From the NCBI GenBank assembly GCA_007844125.1, contig CM017572.1, positions 27,454,248 through 27,518,247 of the forward strand: DNA of 64,000 nucleotides, given 5' to 3'. Made by a program: the position numbers and the translations under genes. Below, in pieces: positions 50,301 to 62,300 of this stretch. Origin of the DNA: Sinonovacula constricta (taxonomy: Eukaryota; Mollusca; Bivalvia; Cardiida; Solecurtidae). The notes under the pieces were generated by a model. It was not told the DNA's origin. It did not search any database and was given only the letters and a program-made list of their open reading frames with translations. The first letter of the stretch is position 1. Each line of letters opens with the position of its first letter.

Positions 50301-53300
50301 TTTTTACATAATTTATGCCCTGACGCCCCATAACAGAAGCGCTGTTCATATTTTCTACAATGTTTTAACTTGTTTTTTTTTTCGTTTTTTCAGGAGAATG
50401 GTGAGGAGTTGTTATGGTTCATGTTCCAGAAGACCAAGTACATTTATGACCAGGAGGAAAAGAAACAGTTTGTAGCTCTCACCTTCCCTGTCAGTGACAC
50501 GGTGCAGACGTACATGGACAGCAAGGGATTCCAAGAGGACTCGGACATCAAACATGCTGAAAATCAGTTCGGCAAAAACATGTATGTGGTAGGAACAGTG
50601 GCAAAATAATCCAAGTCTAAACAAGGGGGTAATTTGGTACAATGGAAATTGTCTCCCTTGTTAATTAATATCCAAAGTATTCTGGACAGTTAGTAGGTTT
50701 TTTAGTTGGAATTCTTGGACTTTATCGCCTGTTCTTTTGTAAATATTGCAATAACAAACTGAAATTTATTACTTTTGCATAAATATAAGCTTTAAATCCA
50801 TTTAAATACTTAATGAGAAAATGGAAGTGTTTGTTGCTGATGGTTAACCTTGGTATCACAAGAGAGACAGAAAAGTCAACATACACTCCATAGAGCACAA
50901 GCATAAAAGCCGAGTAACACAAATAAAAGGACCTACTTGTATTTCAGGATTATTAAGAGAAGAGTATTTAAACCAAGAAAACCATGTGACCACTTATGTT
51001 TTAGTTCATCCATATTATCCGCTGTGACATCGATATCTATTTTTAGCAGGAATCCCAAGCGTTCTTATTTACTGATATTGTTACGTATATAAGAATTAGA
51101 CAAATGGTCAGATGCCACCTTTAAATGGTTTCAGTGAAAATATATTAATCTCTTGAAATAAATAGTAGCGCCTCTGACTGCTTAGCATCTCACTGTGAGA
51201 GTTTTGAGTCGCGTTCGAGGCTAAGGACCTATTGTGGGAAAGTCTTCTAGCTGTTTTGCGGTTGCGCGGTTGGTTCTACCCAGACATTCGTTTGGGGTCT
51301 TCCTCCACCAAAAAGCTGAACATTGCTATAATGGTCATAATTGGTCTCTGCAGTGTATTTCAAAAGCAAAACAAACGAGATAAATGACCTTAAACTCTCA
51401 GCCAATAAAATCATTTTATCAGCCTTTAATATTGTATCTGACAGTTTAGTCCAGAAATTTTTTCACAAATAACCAATTAAATCACTAATACCCGAAAAGG
51501 TCTTGCAAAATGCTGTTCATTGATGCCAAAGATATGTGTGAACAGTCAAGGATAAATTCCCACTCATCACTCTTTCTAGACCGAACCTTGTAGTGTAGTC
51601 GGTAGAGCGTCGGCTCTAGGTACAGGAGGACCCGGGTTCCATTCCACAGCCGCGATATACCATAGTCATAAAAAATGGTATCGTTATAGCTCCCTTGCTA
51701 ACGCTCAAGCAAATATAAGGGTAGTTCTACGACTGGTTGGTCCGGTGTCAGGATAATGTGACTGGGTGTGGTATCATGCCACTATAGGCAGCACTATATC
51801 TGGTTCAAGTGGACACCGTCTCCAGATAACTGAAATAACTGACGATGAACCCAACAAACAGACAACCATAACTGTTTCTAGAATAGATTTGAACAACGTA
51901 ATTGATCTAGAATTACTTTTTTTATTATTGTTTTTTTTGTTTTGTTTTTTCAGAATGGAGATGGACATACCACGGTTTACAGAGCTGTTCCAAGAGCGAG
52001 CCACAGCTCCGTTTTTCGTGTTCCAGGTGTTCTGCGTTGGTCTGTGGTGTCTGGACGAATACTGGTATTACAGCGTCTTCACACTCTTCATGCTGATAGC
52101 CTTCGAGGCAACACTAGTCCAGCAGCAGCTGAGGAACATGGCAGAGATACGAAAAATGGGAAACAAACCCTACCTCATCAATGTAAGAGATCGTAATGGA
52201 TACAACAAAAGTATTTCTTTTTCATGTTAAATTAACACTACATGAAGATTTTATAAAGTTGTGATACAAAGCATTATTTGTAAATGAAGAACCTTATTTG
52301 CAAAATTAACCATACTGTATGATGTTCATGGAGTGGAATAGTTCAATAGGATACACGACTCTGGATCATGGGGGTCAGTGGTTCGAACCCCCGACAGGTC
52401 GCTAATTATGCCCTTGAGCAAAAAAGTTACCTCAAATTGTTCCACACCACCCAGGTGTATAAATAGGTACCTACCAGGTCAGTTATATGACTTCCTAGCA
52501 CCATGTGTTGGCTGCTTTAGGAGTGGTGTACAAAATAGAATGTTACATAATTTACACCCGACCATCCGCAATAGCTCAATTGGTAAAACGTCGGCTTGCG
52601 GATCTGGAGGCCGTGGGTTCAAACCCTGGCTGTGTCAAACCAAAGACTTTAAAGTTGGTAGTAGTGGCTTCCCTCCTAATGCTCGGGGGTAAGCTGACAG
52701 CGTTACGCCTGACTTGTCGGTGTCAGTATAATGGACCGGCCGGGTTCAGTCCCTGGGCACCTCATAAGTGCCCCTGTGCTATAATGATAGAAATGTCGCT
52801 GCACAGTATCGGCAAAAATGCTGGCAAATCCCATCCCTACATTAAGATTTTATAAAGTTGTGAAACAAAACATTATTTGTAAATGAAGGACCTTTATTGC
52901 AAAATTAACCATACTGTATGATGTTCATGGAGCGGAATAGTCCAATAGGATACACGACTCTGGATCATGGGGGTCAGTGGTTCGAACCCCCGACAGGTTG
53001 CTAATAATTCCCTTGAGCAAGAAATTTACGGCAAATTGTTCCGCTTCTCCCAGGTGTACATGTATAAATGGATACCTGCGAGGGTTATTCAGGTCAGTAA
53101 TATGACTTCCCAGACCGGACCTGGTAGCGCAATCGGTAGAGCGTCGGCTCCAGGTACGGGAGGCCCCGGGTTCGATCCCAGGCCGCGACATACCAAAGTC
53201 GTTAAAAATGGTAGTGGTATAGCTCCCTTGCTATCGCTCAAGCAAATATAAGGGTAGTTCCACGACTGGTTGGCCCGGTGTCAGGATAATGTGACTGGGT

Positions 53301-56300
53301 GTGGTATCATGCCAGGTGTTCACGGCATGCTATACACAGTGAAGGCAGCACTATATCTGCTTCAAGTGGACACCGTCTCCAGATAACTGAAATACTGTTG
53401 GTGGGACGATAAACCCAATAAACAAACATGACTTCCCAGCACCATGTGTTGGCTGCTATAGGAGTGGTGCATGAAGTAGAATGTTACATCATTTACACCC
53501 CATCATGAATGGCACATGACACTTCATGGCAGAGTTATAGTATGGCTGTCTTACTTATTGTCTGGGACTGTTATTGCCCAAACAATAACCTTGCATATGT
53601 TAAGTATCATTTCCGCAGCTGCCTGCGTCATGTGACCATGTCAAGGTTCAAAAGGGGTTGGAGAAGCCGTCTCCAATATGACCATACTTGTATTGGTACG
53701 ATGTGACAACAAAAAAAATCTACCCGAACATAAGTGACTTGTTCCCCCAATATTAGCTACACCACACAAGTGTCACAACAATGTAATGAAACAGAAACAA
53801 AAACAAACAAACTATTTGACACAAAGACAGACATTGGACAATATTTGCTTCGAAGTCTTGGCATTTTCTATGCTTAAGCGGAAAGAAAACTTATCAATTA
53901 ACCATTGACATTCCTAATATTTAAAAATGGTCTATATTTGCAGTGTAAGGAAACCAAGCACAATCTCATATCTTTAGTTTCTATACCTACTTCATTTATT
54001 GTTCCATATAATGCATCTCTTGAAACATATATTTGTTTGTTTAATAGACGCTGTTATGAGGATTTATATTTTAACCAATGAAGTTTTGCTTTACACTTGC
54101 AGGTATACAGAAACCGTAAATGGCGACCAATTTTGACCACTGAGTTGATGCCTGGAGACCTTGTGTCTATAGGTAATATTTAATAAATGTTCATTTCTTG
54201 TGTTTTTATCATAAAGGAGCCCATGGCGTAGTGGTAGAGTCACCAATTTGTAACCCCTCGGACAGTTTAGTTTCTTACCGTGTAAGTTCGAGTCCTATTT
54301 GGGGCGAAGGACTTAATGTGGGAAGGTCTTCCAGCTGACTTGCAGTGTGCCAGTGGTTCTACCCTTTTTCCACCAAAAAGCTGGACGTTGATATAATTGT
54401 CATAATTGGTCGCTGTATTTCAAAAACAAAACCAAACAAATCATCTCTGTGGTTAAATGCTGCTATCGCCTGATGAATAATAGTTTCTTCATAACAGCAT
54501 AACACTAGTCATCTCAGGTAACACTGGATGGCACACATTCACCTTGTGCTTGGGTAATTTGATAAGAAGTTTGAAGACTTAAAATGTGTCTTTGGTTTAT
54601 AATATTTGTTTTGGTTTAAAATTAACAATTACAATGCTGTTTCTCTACAAACCGGACCTGGTAGCACAATTGGCAGAGCATTTGCTCCAGGCACGAGAGG
54701 CCCTGGGTTCATTCCCAAAGTTTGATGATCAAAGTCATTATAATGGTAGTGGTGTAGCTCTCTTGCTAATGCTCAAGCAAATATAATGGTAGTTCTACAA
54801 CTGGTTGGTATTATGCCAGGTGTTCTCGGCATGCTATACACAGTGAAGGCAGCAAGTGGACACTGTCCCCAGATAACTAAAATACTGTTTGTGGGACGAT
54901 AAACCCAAAAACAAGTATATCTCCACAATTAAAATCAAATCTATTATTCCACATTTCCAACAATCTTTCTACTGTATATGACTGTGTATGTCTCTTTGAT
55001 GAAAAAGCTGTTAAAGAAAAGAGATGTAAAAGATTTATGATTATTTTTTATGCAGATTTTTAGCTCACCTGAGCACAACCAACATTCTTAAGGTCACATT
55101 TATGACCCAATCGTCACCAGACTTGGTCAGATTGTTTGCCTGCATGAAATCTTGACTGAGTTTATCATAGGATCACATGGAGTCAAAATCAGGTCACTAG
55201 ATCAAATTTTCAAAAAACCTTGTGGACACACTTAGAGGCCACGTTTATGGCTAAGTCTTCACCAAATTTGGCCAGAATGTTTGCCAGCATGAAATCTTAT
55301 ACATGTTTTGAACTGTATCACATGGATTCAGTAGGTCACTAGGTAAAATTCTAGAAAATGTTATCAGCTCAGTAGCAACACTAATGGTCCTATATTCACC
55401 AAAGATTTCTAAAGTAAATAACTCTTAATTACTTGACACCAGATATGAGCCTACTTAAAAACATGTGACCTCAGGTGAGCGATTACAGGCCATCATGACC
55501 ATCTTGTTTAATTCTTATCATGCATAGCATAAATGAATCAGGCTTGGCCAAATAGTGTAAATCCACATTATCCAGTTCCTCGCTGGGAGATGTCTGATCA
55601 GAATCTACATTTTGTGTAACTAAGTTTTTATCATTGCCTTTTATTTCCTATGCACAAAGTTTTGAGCAGAAAACTCAATGATTTGTTAATAAAGTGCAGC
55701 TAGACGTGGGTTCAGCAACAAACTTTGTCCATATTCTAGGTCGTTCCCATGATGACAGACTGGTACCATGTGACCTGTTGTTGCTACGGGGACCATGTAT
55801 AGTGGATGAGTCTATGTTGACCGGGGAGTCGGTGCCTGTCATGAAGGTAGGTACACATAGCCAGATCGTAAGAGTAAATAATGTGTCCCTTTTTAGCCCC
55901 TCCTTGTGTCAGTTTTCAGGTCCCTGATTGGGCGAGAATTTGCATGAGGGGTGGTCCTTCAGCACACCTGGTCAATCCCATCGCCTCGGATAATTCCCGA
56001 ATCATCTCTCTGATGTATGATGGGAAAACCACACGAAACTAAACATGTCAATGTCTAAGATGTCATCAAAACAACAAAGATAAATGCTTTATTATCTCTA
56101 TTAAAAATGAAGTACCAGTTGTGTATCTATCCAGATATGAACAGTTAAGTTGATAAATGAAAGTTTATAGGATAAAATAATTCTATACACTACATATGTC
56201 ACTTTTTGAAGAACTTAATTATGGCGTATTTTTCTTCCGACAAACAAAACAATTGTGATTCTGTAAGTATCATTGCACCAAATACATCCGAGGGATGATT

Positions 56301-59300
56301 GGACGGAATTACCCGAGGAGTTCCAATTGCATCAATGAGACACATAAGTGGGTTGTCTCCCCTTATTAATCTCTAAATCTAATTAGGTTCTGTTATTTGG
56401 ATTACTTGGTTTTTATGCTTTTACCCTTTGGAGTGTATAATGGCTTAAATGATCAATGATCAGCAACAAAAATGTCAATTTTCTTGACATATTACATATC
56501 TTAAAAATATCTTCAAAAGTAGAAAATTCTAATGTTTGTAATGCACCACATCTTAAAGAACAGGCGATAAAGTCAAAGGATTCCAAAGGACCTAACTACT
56601 ATTTGGACTGATATTTTCTAAAAAGGGAGATAATTTTATTTTCATTTTCATCAATATTTGCCATGGTCTACACGCATCCTAATATATTGCCTACCAGACC
56701 TGGTAGCGCAATTGGTAGAGCGTCGGCTCCAAGTATGGTAGGCCCCGTGTTTGATCCAGGACCGCGACATACCAAAGTCATTAAAAATGGTAGTGGTATA
56801 GCTCCCTTGCTAACCCTCAAGGGTAGTTCCACGACTGGTTGGCCCGGTGTCAGGATAATGTGACTGGGTGTGGTATCATGCTAGGTGTTCACAGCATGCT
56901 ATACACAGTGAAGGCAGCACTATATCTGCTTCAAGTAGACACCGTCTCCAGATGACTGAAATACTGTTGGTGGGACGATAAACCCAATAAACAAACATGC
57001 TATACACAGTGAAGGCAGCACTATATCTGCTTCAAGTAGACACCGTCTCCAGATGACTGAAATACTGTTGGTGGGACGATAAACCCAATAAACAAACATG
57101 CTATACACAGTGAAGGCAGCACTATATCTGCTTCAAGTAGACACCGTCTCCAGATGACTGAAATACTGTTGGTGGGACGATAAACCCAATAAACAAACAT
57201 GCTATACACAGTGAAGGCAGCACTATATCTGCTTCAAGTAGACACCGTCTCCAGATGACTGAAATACTGTTGGTGGGACGATAAACCCAATAAACAAACA
57301 TGCTATACACAGTGAAGGCAGCACTATATCTGCTTCAAGTAGACACCGTCTCCAGATGACTGAAATACTGTTGGTGGGACGATAAACCCAATAAACAAAC
57401 ATGCTATACACAGTGAAGGCAGCACTATATCTGCTTCAAGTAGACACCGTCTCCAGATGACTGAAATACTGTTGGTGGGACAATAAACCCAATAAACATA
57501 AACAATTGTCATATTGACAATGTCCAGCAATTATTGGTGGAGGAAGACCCCAGACTTAGGTAGAACCACAGGTGCACCGCATTTCCGCTGAAGAACCCTC
57601 TCCACATGAAAGTTCTCGCCCTGACTGAGACTCGAACCCATGTGGTGAGGGGCTGAGGAGTTTCAAGCCAATGACTCTATCCCCTTGGCCACGGGCGCCC
57701 CATAACAATTTAAATTTCTAGTTTAGTTTTTACCTGATTATTCTCTATTCACATTAAACTTCTTTGTATTCGGCGCTGTATGACCTGTTAAGTGTCGGTG
57801 TGCCGTAAAACCAAAATAAAATATGTAAAAAAATAAATAAAAAAACATGTGAAATGCGTTTAAATGTTGTCAGGAACCTGCAGAATTGTTAGAGCCTGAT
57901 CACATCGTGGACCCAGAGGTGGATGGTAAACTGCACATTTTGTATGGCGGAACCAAGGTGGTACAACACTCCCCGCCCGGTAAAGCAGCTGTTGGACTCA
58001 AAGGTAACATCAAACTCACACTGAAACTCTTGCTGAATAATGTAGAAAAATAGTTTATAGCTATTTTATTAGTCCCCTACCGGTGTTTACACCGGAGGGG
58101 ACTATGGGTTTACCCTCCGTCTGTCATTCCGTCAGTCTGCCTGTCTGTCTGTCTGTCCGCTAAAAATCTGGATCCTTTGATAACTTAAAAACTATTAAAG
58201 CTAGGCGCATGAAACTTGGTATGTTAATAGGTAGCAATGTGTACAATATGCACGCGCAAAATTTGGGTCGCTACCTTGAAGGTTAAGGTCAAAGCATGAC
58301 CTTGAAGCAAAATTGTGTCCGGCCCATAACTTCGTTATTTGAAGTTGGATTTTAAAACTATTTCACAGAAATGATCACCATATTGAGATGACATGTCGCG
58401 AGCAAGATTTGGGTCACTACCTTGAAGGTCAAGGTCACAGCATGACCTTGAAGCAAAATTGTGTCCGGCCCATAAATTCGTTATTTGAAGTCGGATTTTA
58501 AAACTATTTCACAGAAATGATCACCATATAGAGATGACGTGTCGCGAGCAAGATTTGGGTCACTACCTTGAAGGTCAAGGTCACAGCATGACCTTGCAGC
58601 AAAATCGTGTCCGCCCCATAACTTTGTTATTTGAAGTCAGAGTTTACAACTATTTCACAGAAATGATCACCATATTGAGATGACATGTCGCGAACAACAT
58701 TTGGGTCGATACCTTGAAGGTCAAGGTCACAGCATGACCTTGCAGCAAAATCGTGTCCGGCCCATAACTTTTTGAGGGACCGGTAGGGGACTACTGTATT
58801 GCCCGCAATACTATCAAATGCTTGTTATATTTAAAGTAACAACAGTATAAAAATAATTATTATGATGTCAACAAATTAACTTGTATTAACAAGATATTAA
58901 TTTTAAATAAGTTTATGTAAAAAAACTGCAATGTTGTATAAAGGGACCACCTGTCTAAGAGACCATTTTAACTTTTCCTTTTGTTGCTTCTAATACAAAA
59001 TGGAAAGAATTTTTTTGGTGATATATCTTCTGCACTTATATTTCCTGCTTCAAGACAATACGGTATCTAGATAAGCATTCTTTGTGAGATATTATGTTCC
59101 CCCAACACCACCCAACAACGAAGTATATTACATTACTATAAACACCCCCAAACAAAATAAGATTTCCAAAAAATCTGTTTATTATACAAATAAATACTAA
59201 TGTTGTGGGCGACATGTAGTTTTAAGGACCAGGGTAGTCTTTCGTCCTCCATCGATATGACACTACCCAGGTCATTAAAACTACATAGCGACCTTCAAGG

Positions 59301-62300
59301 CTTCCAAATCATCAAAGACATGGTTTGAAACATTCTCACCTGCTTGCTACGTGACGCCATGTTTGTTTACAATGCCCTGAACAATTAATATGTCGTGAGA
59401 ATAGCAAAGGTCAATATTAATTACCGGAGTAGTTATCACTTTTTTTGGGCTCGCGCGTGCGAAGCTCTCGACCAATCAAAATGATTTAAATTCATAGGCT
59501 ATATAATATATTTGTCTATTTCACATTTATTTTATTTTTTTTCGTTTTTTCAGCAACTGACAATGGTTGTGTTGCGTACGTATTGCGATGCTTCAGATTC
59601 ACAGGGTATATAATATATTTGTCGATTTCACATTTATTTTTTCCGTTTTTTCAGCCACTGACAATGGTTGTATTGCGTACGTATTGCGTCACAGCTTCAA
59701 CACCAACCAGGGTAAACTTCTGAGGACCATTCTGTTCGGTGTGAAAAGAGTCACGGCCAACAACCTCGAAACATTCTTCTTCATCCTCTTCCTGCTGGTG
59801 TTCGCCATCATCGCAGCCAGCTATGTCTGGATCAAGGGTAGGTACCGGACCTGGTACCGCAATCGGTAGAGCGTCGGCTCCAGGTACGGTAGGCCCCGGG
59901 TTCGATCCCGGGCCACAACATACCAAAGTCGTTAAAAATGGTTGTGGTATAGCTCCCTTGCTAACACTCAAGCAAATATAAGCGTAGTTCCACGACTGGT
60001 TGGCCCGGTGTCAGGATAATGTGACTGGGTGTGGTATTATGCCAGGTGTTCACGGCATGCTATACACAGTGAAGGCAGCACTAAATCTGCTTCAAGTGGA
60101 CACCGTCTCCAGATAACTGAAATACTGTTGGTGGGACGATAAACCCAATAAACAAACAAACAAGGGTAGGTAGTTTGCTTGCAAACAAACACTGCACATG
60201 TTATTATTCAAGCTATTACTTATGGAATAAAACCCGACAGTTGAAAGTTTTTCCGACAGGTGCAGGACATCAATAAACAACATTTTACGCGATCTGTTCA
60301 GGTAACAATGGTTTATTAAGATGTTTAAGGAAAATATTTTTGGTCCAAACTGTTGGATACCACCTTTAAGCAACTGAGGGTGTATAAGTCAATATCTCTA
60401 TAACAGCACCTCCGCAGACACCCTCATAAACCATTGTGTCCAAGGTGTACTGGATAAGATGTTGGACACCTGATCAGAGGGTCCCGGGTTCAAACTCCAG
60501 TCATCGCCGTCCACCATTTTGGAGAAAGCAAAACTTGTGCATGGAAAAAACCACCACTCTCGCTCTGAAATTTCAACACATCACATATCAGTGATGTATT
60601 TTCTAATTTTAACCACATATCTGCATAACGAAATATCATTAGTCGAATATGTATAACATATGTGACGTCAATCTAGTTCTGGGTTATTTAACATAGTGGG
60701 GAATTCCCGAAATGGATTTACCTGTCTTAAAGGCAGTATACATAACATCTTGTGCTGACGGGTCAACCCGTCTTAATGGCAGTGAATGGGTTAATGTTTT
60801 TACATGCATCTCTGTGTCCCCAGGTACCGAGGATCCGGACCGTAATCGCTACAAGCTATTCCTGGAGTGCACCCTGATCCTGACGTCAGTTGTTCCCCCG
60901 GAGCTTCCGATAGAACTGTCATTGGCCGTCAATACCAGCCTGCTTGCCCTCACTAAACTGTGTATGTGATTCTCTCTATCAGGCACAAGCATTGATCTTG
61001 GATCAATTTTAGTGGGGCGCCCGTGGCATAGTGATAGAGTCGCCAATTTGTAACTCTTCTGACTGCTTAGTCTCTCATGGCATGGGTTCGAGTCCCAGTC
61101 GGAGCGAGGGACTTAATGTGATAAGGTCTTCCAGGTGACTTGCGGTGCACCAGTGGTTCTACCCAGAAATTTGTCTGGGTTATTATTCCTCCACCAAAAA
61201 GCTGGACGTTGCTATAATGATCATAAATTTTTGCCACAAAAACAAAAAAACTAAACATTTTTAAATATTTTAGGCTTATACATGTACCTTCAGGTTTCAA
61301 AACACCATGTGTAAAAAGTGCGCCTCCACCGGGATTTGAACCACAGATGTCCCCAGTAGTAGCAGGTTGAGTAGCGGGTTGCTAACAATCTGCAAAAACC
61401 AGTTAAACACACAATTTCTTCAACTGATTCTCATTTCTGGTTCTACTCTTCAGCTCCGTTGCATATCACAACACAAACAGGCTGCTGCAGTAGGTCATTG
61501 CACCAAATGTAACAGAAGCATAAAAAAGTGAGCCATAACAAAAAGTCAAACCACAGACCTCCCTTATATTAGCGGATCGATATACCAACTAAGCCTTAGA
61601 GGCTGTGTGAACGAACTTCAATTGAAATGGCTACATGTGCATAGTTTCAGATTTCAAAGCTGGATTTCCTGACCGAATTCCAAATTCTGATAGTGCTCTT
61701 GATATGGTGTTATGAAAATATTGATCATGAACTATTGTTGTTGTTTCTCAGACGTGTACTGTACTGAACCATTCCGTATCCCGTTTGCTGGCAAAATTGA
61801 CATCTGCTGCTTTGATAAGACTGGAACTCTGACAGCTGACAATCTGGTGGTAGAAGGGGTGGCAGGTATCAAGTAAGCTTTTTTGTTTTTGTTTTTTTGT
61901 TTGTTTTTAAATGCATTGCTGCAACCAATGAGAGACTTAATGAATAGTCTCCCCTGAATAATGCCTAAATGCATGTAGGTCCTTTCATTTGTTTTACTCG
62001 GTTTTTATGCTTGTGCTCTTTGGAGTTTATGTTGCCTTTTCTGCCTTTCTTATGATATCCATCATCAATAAACATGTCCATTTTCTTTTTTAAATAACAT
62101 ATCTGTATAAGTATTTAAATTAATTTGAAGCTTATATTTATGCAATAGTAAGGAATTCACTGTTTGTTATTGCAATATCTACGAAAGAACAGGCGATAAA
62201 GTCCAAGAATTTCAACTACAAGGACCTACCTACTGTTTGGAATACCTCGGATATAAACATTCAAGGGAGACAATTTCCATTTCACCAATATACCCCATTA

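Noticed and set aside
53114..53170. Functional tRNA genes at heads of SINEs (also at 31292, 52563, 59845, 61014)
   Set aside because: Heads have A- and B-box-like sequence but are fused to family bodies and tails and are flanked by target duplications; cloverleaf pairing is incomplete by eye.
56920..57530. Five copies of an identical 62-codon minus-strand frame
   Set aside because: Produced by the 101-bp tandem tail of a SINE.
59567..59654. Upstream extension of ATP13A1 exon 8
   Set aside because: Open by chance through intron sequence and the partial exon duplication; the acceptor at 59653-59654 gives the conserved protein.
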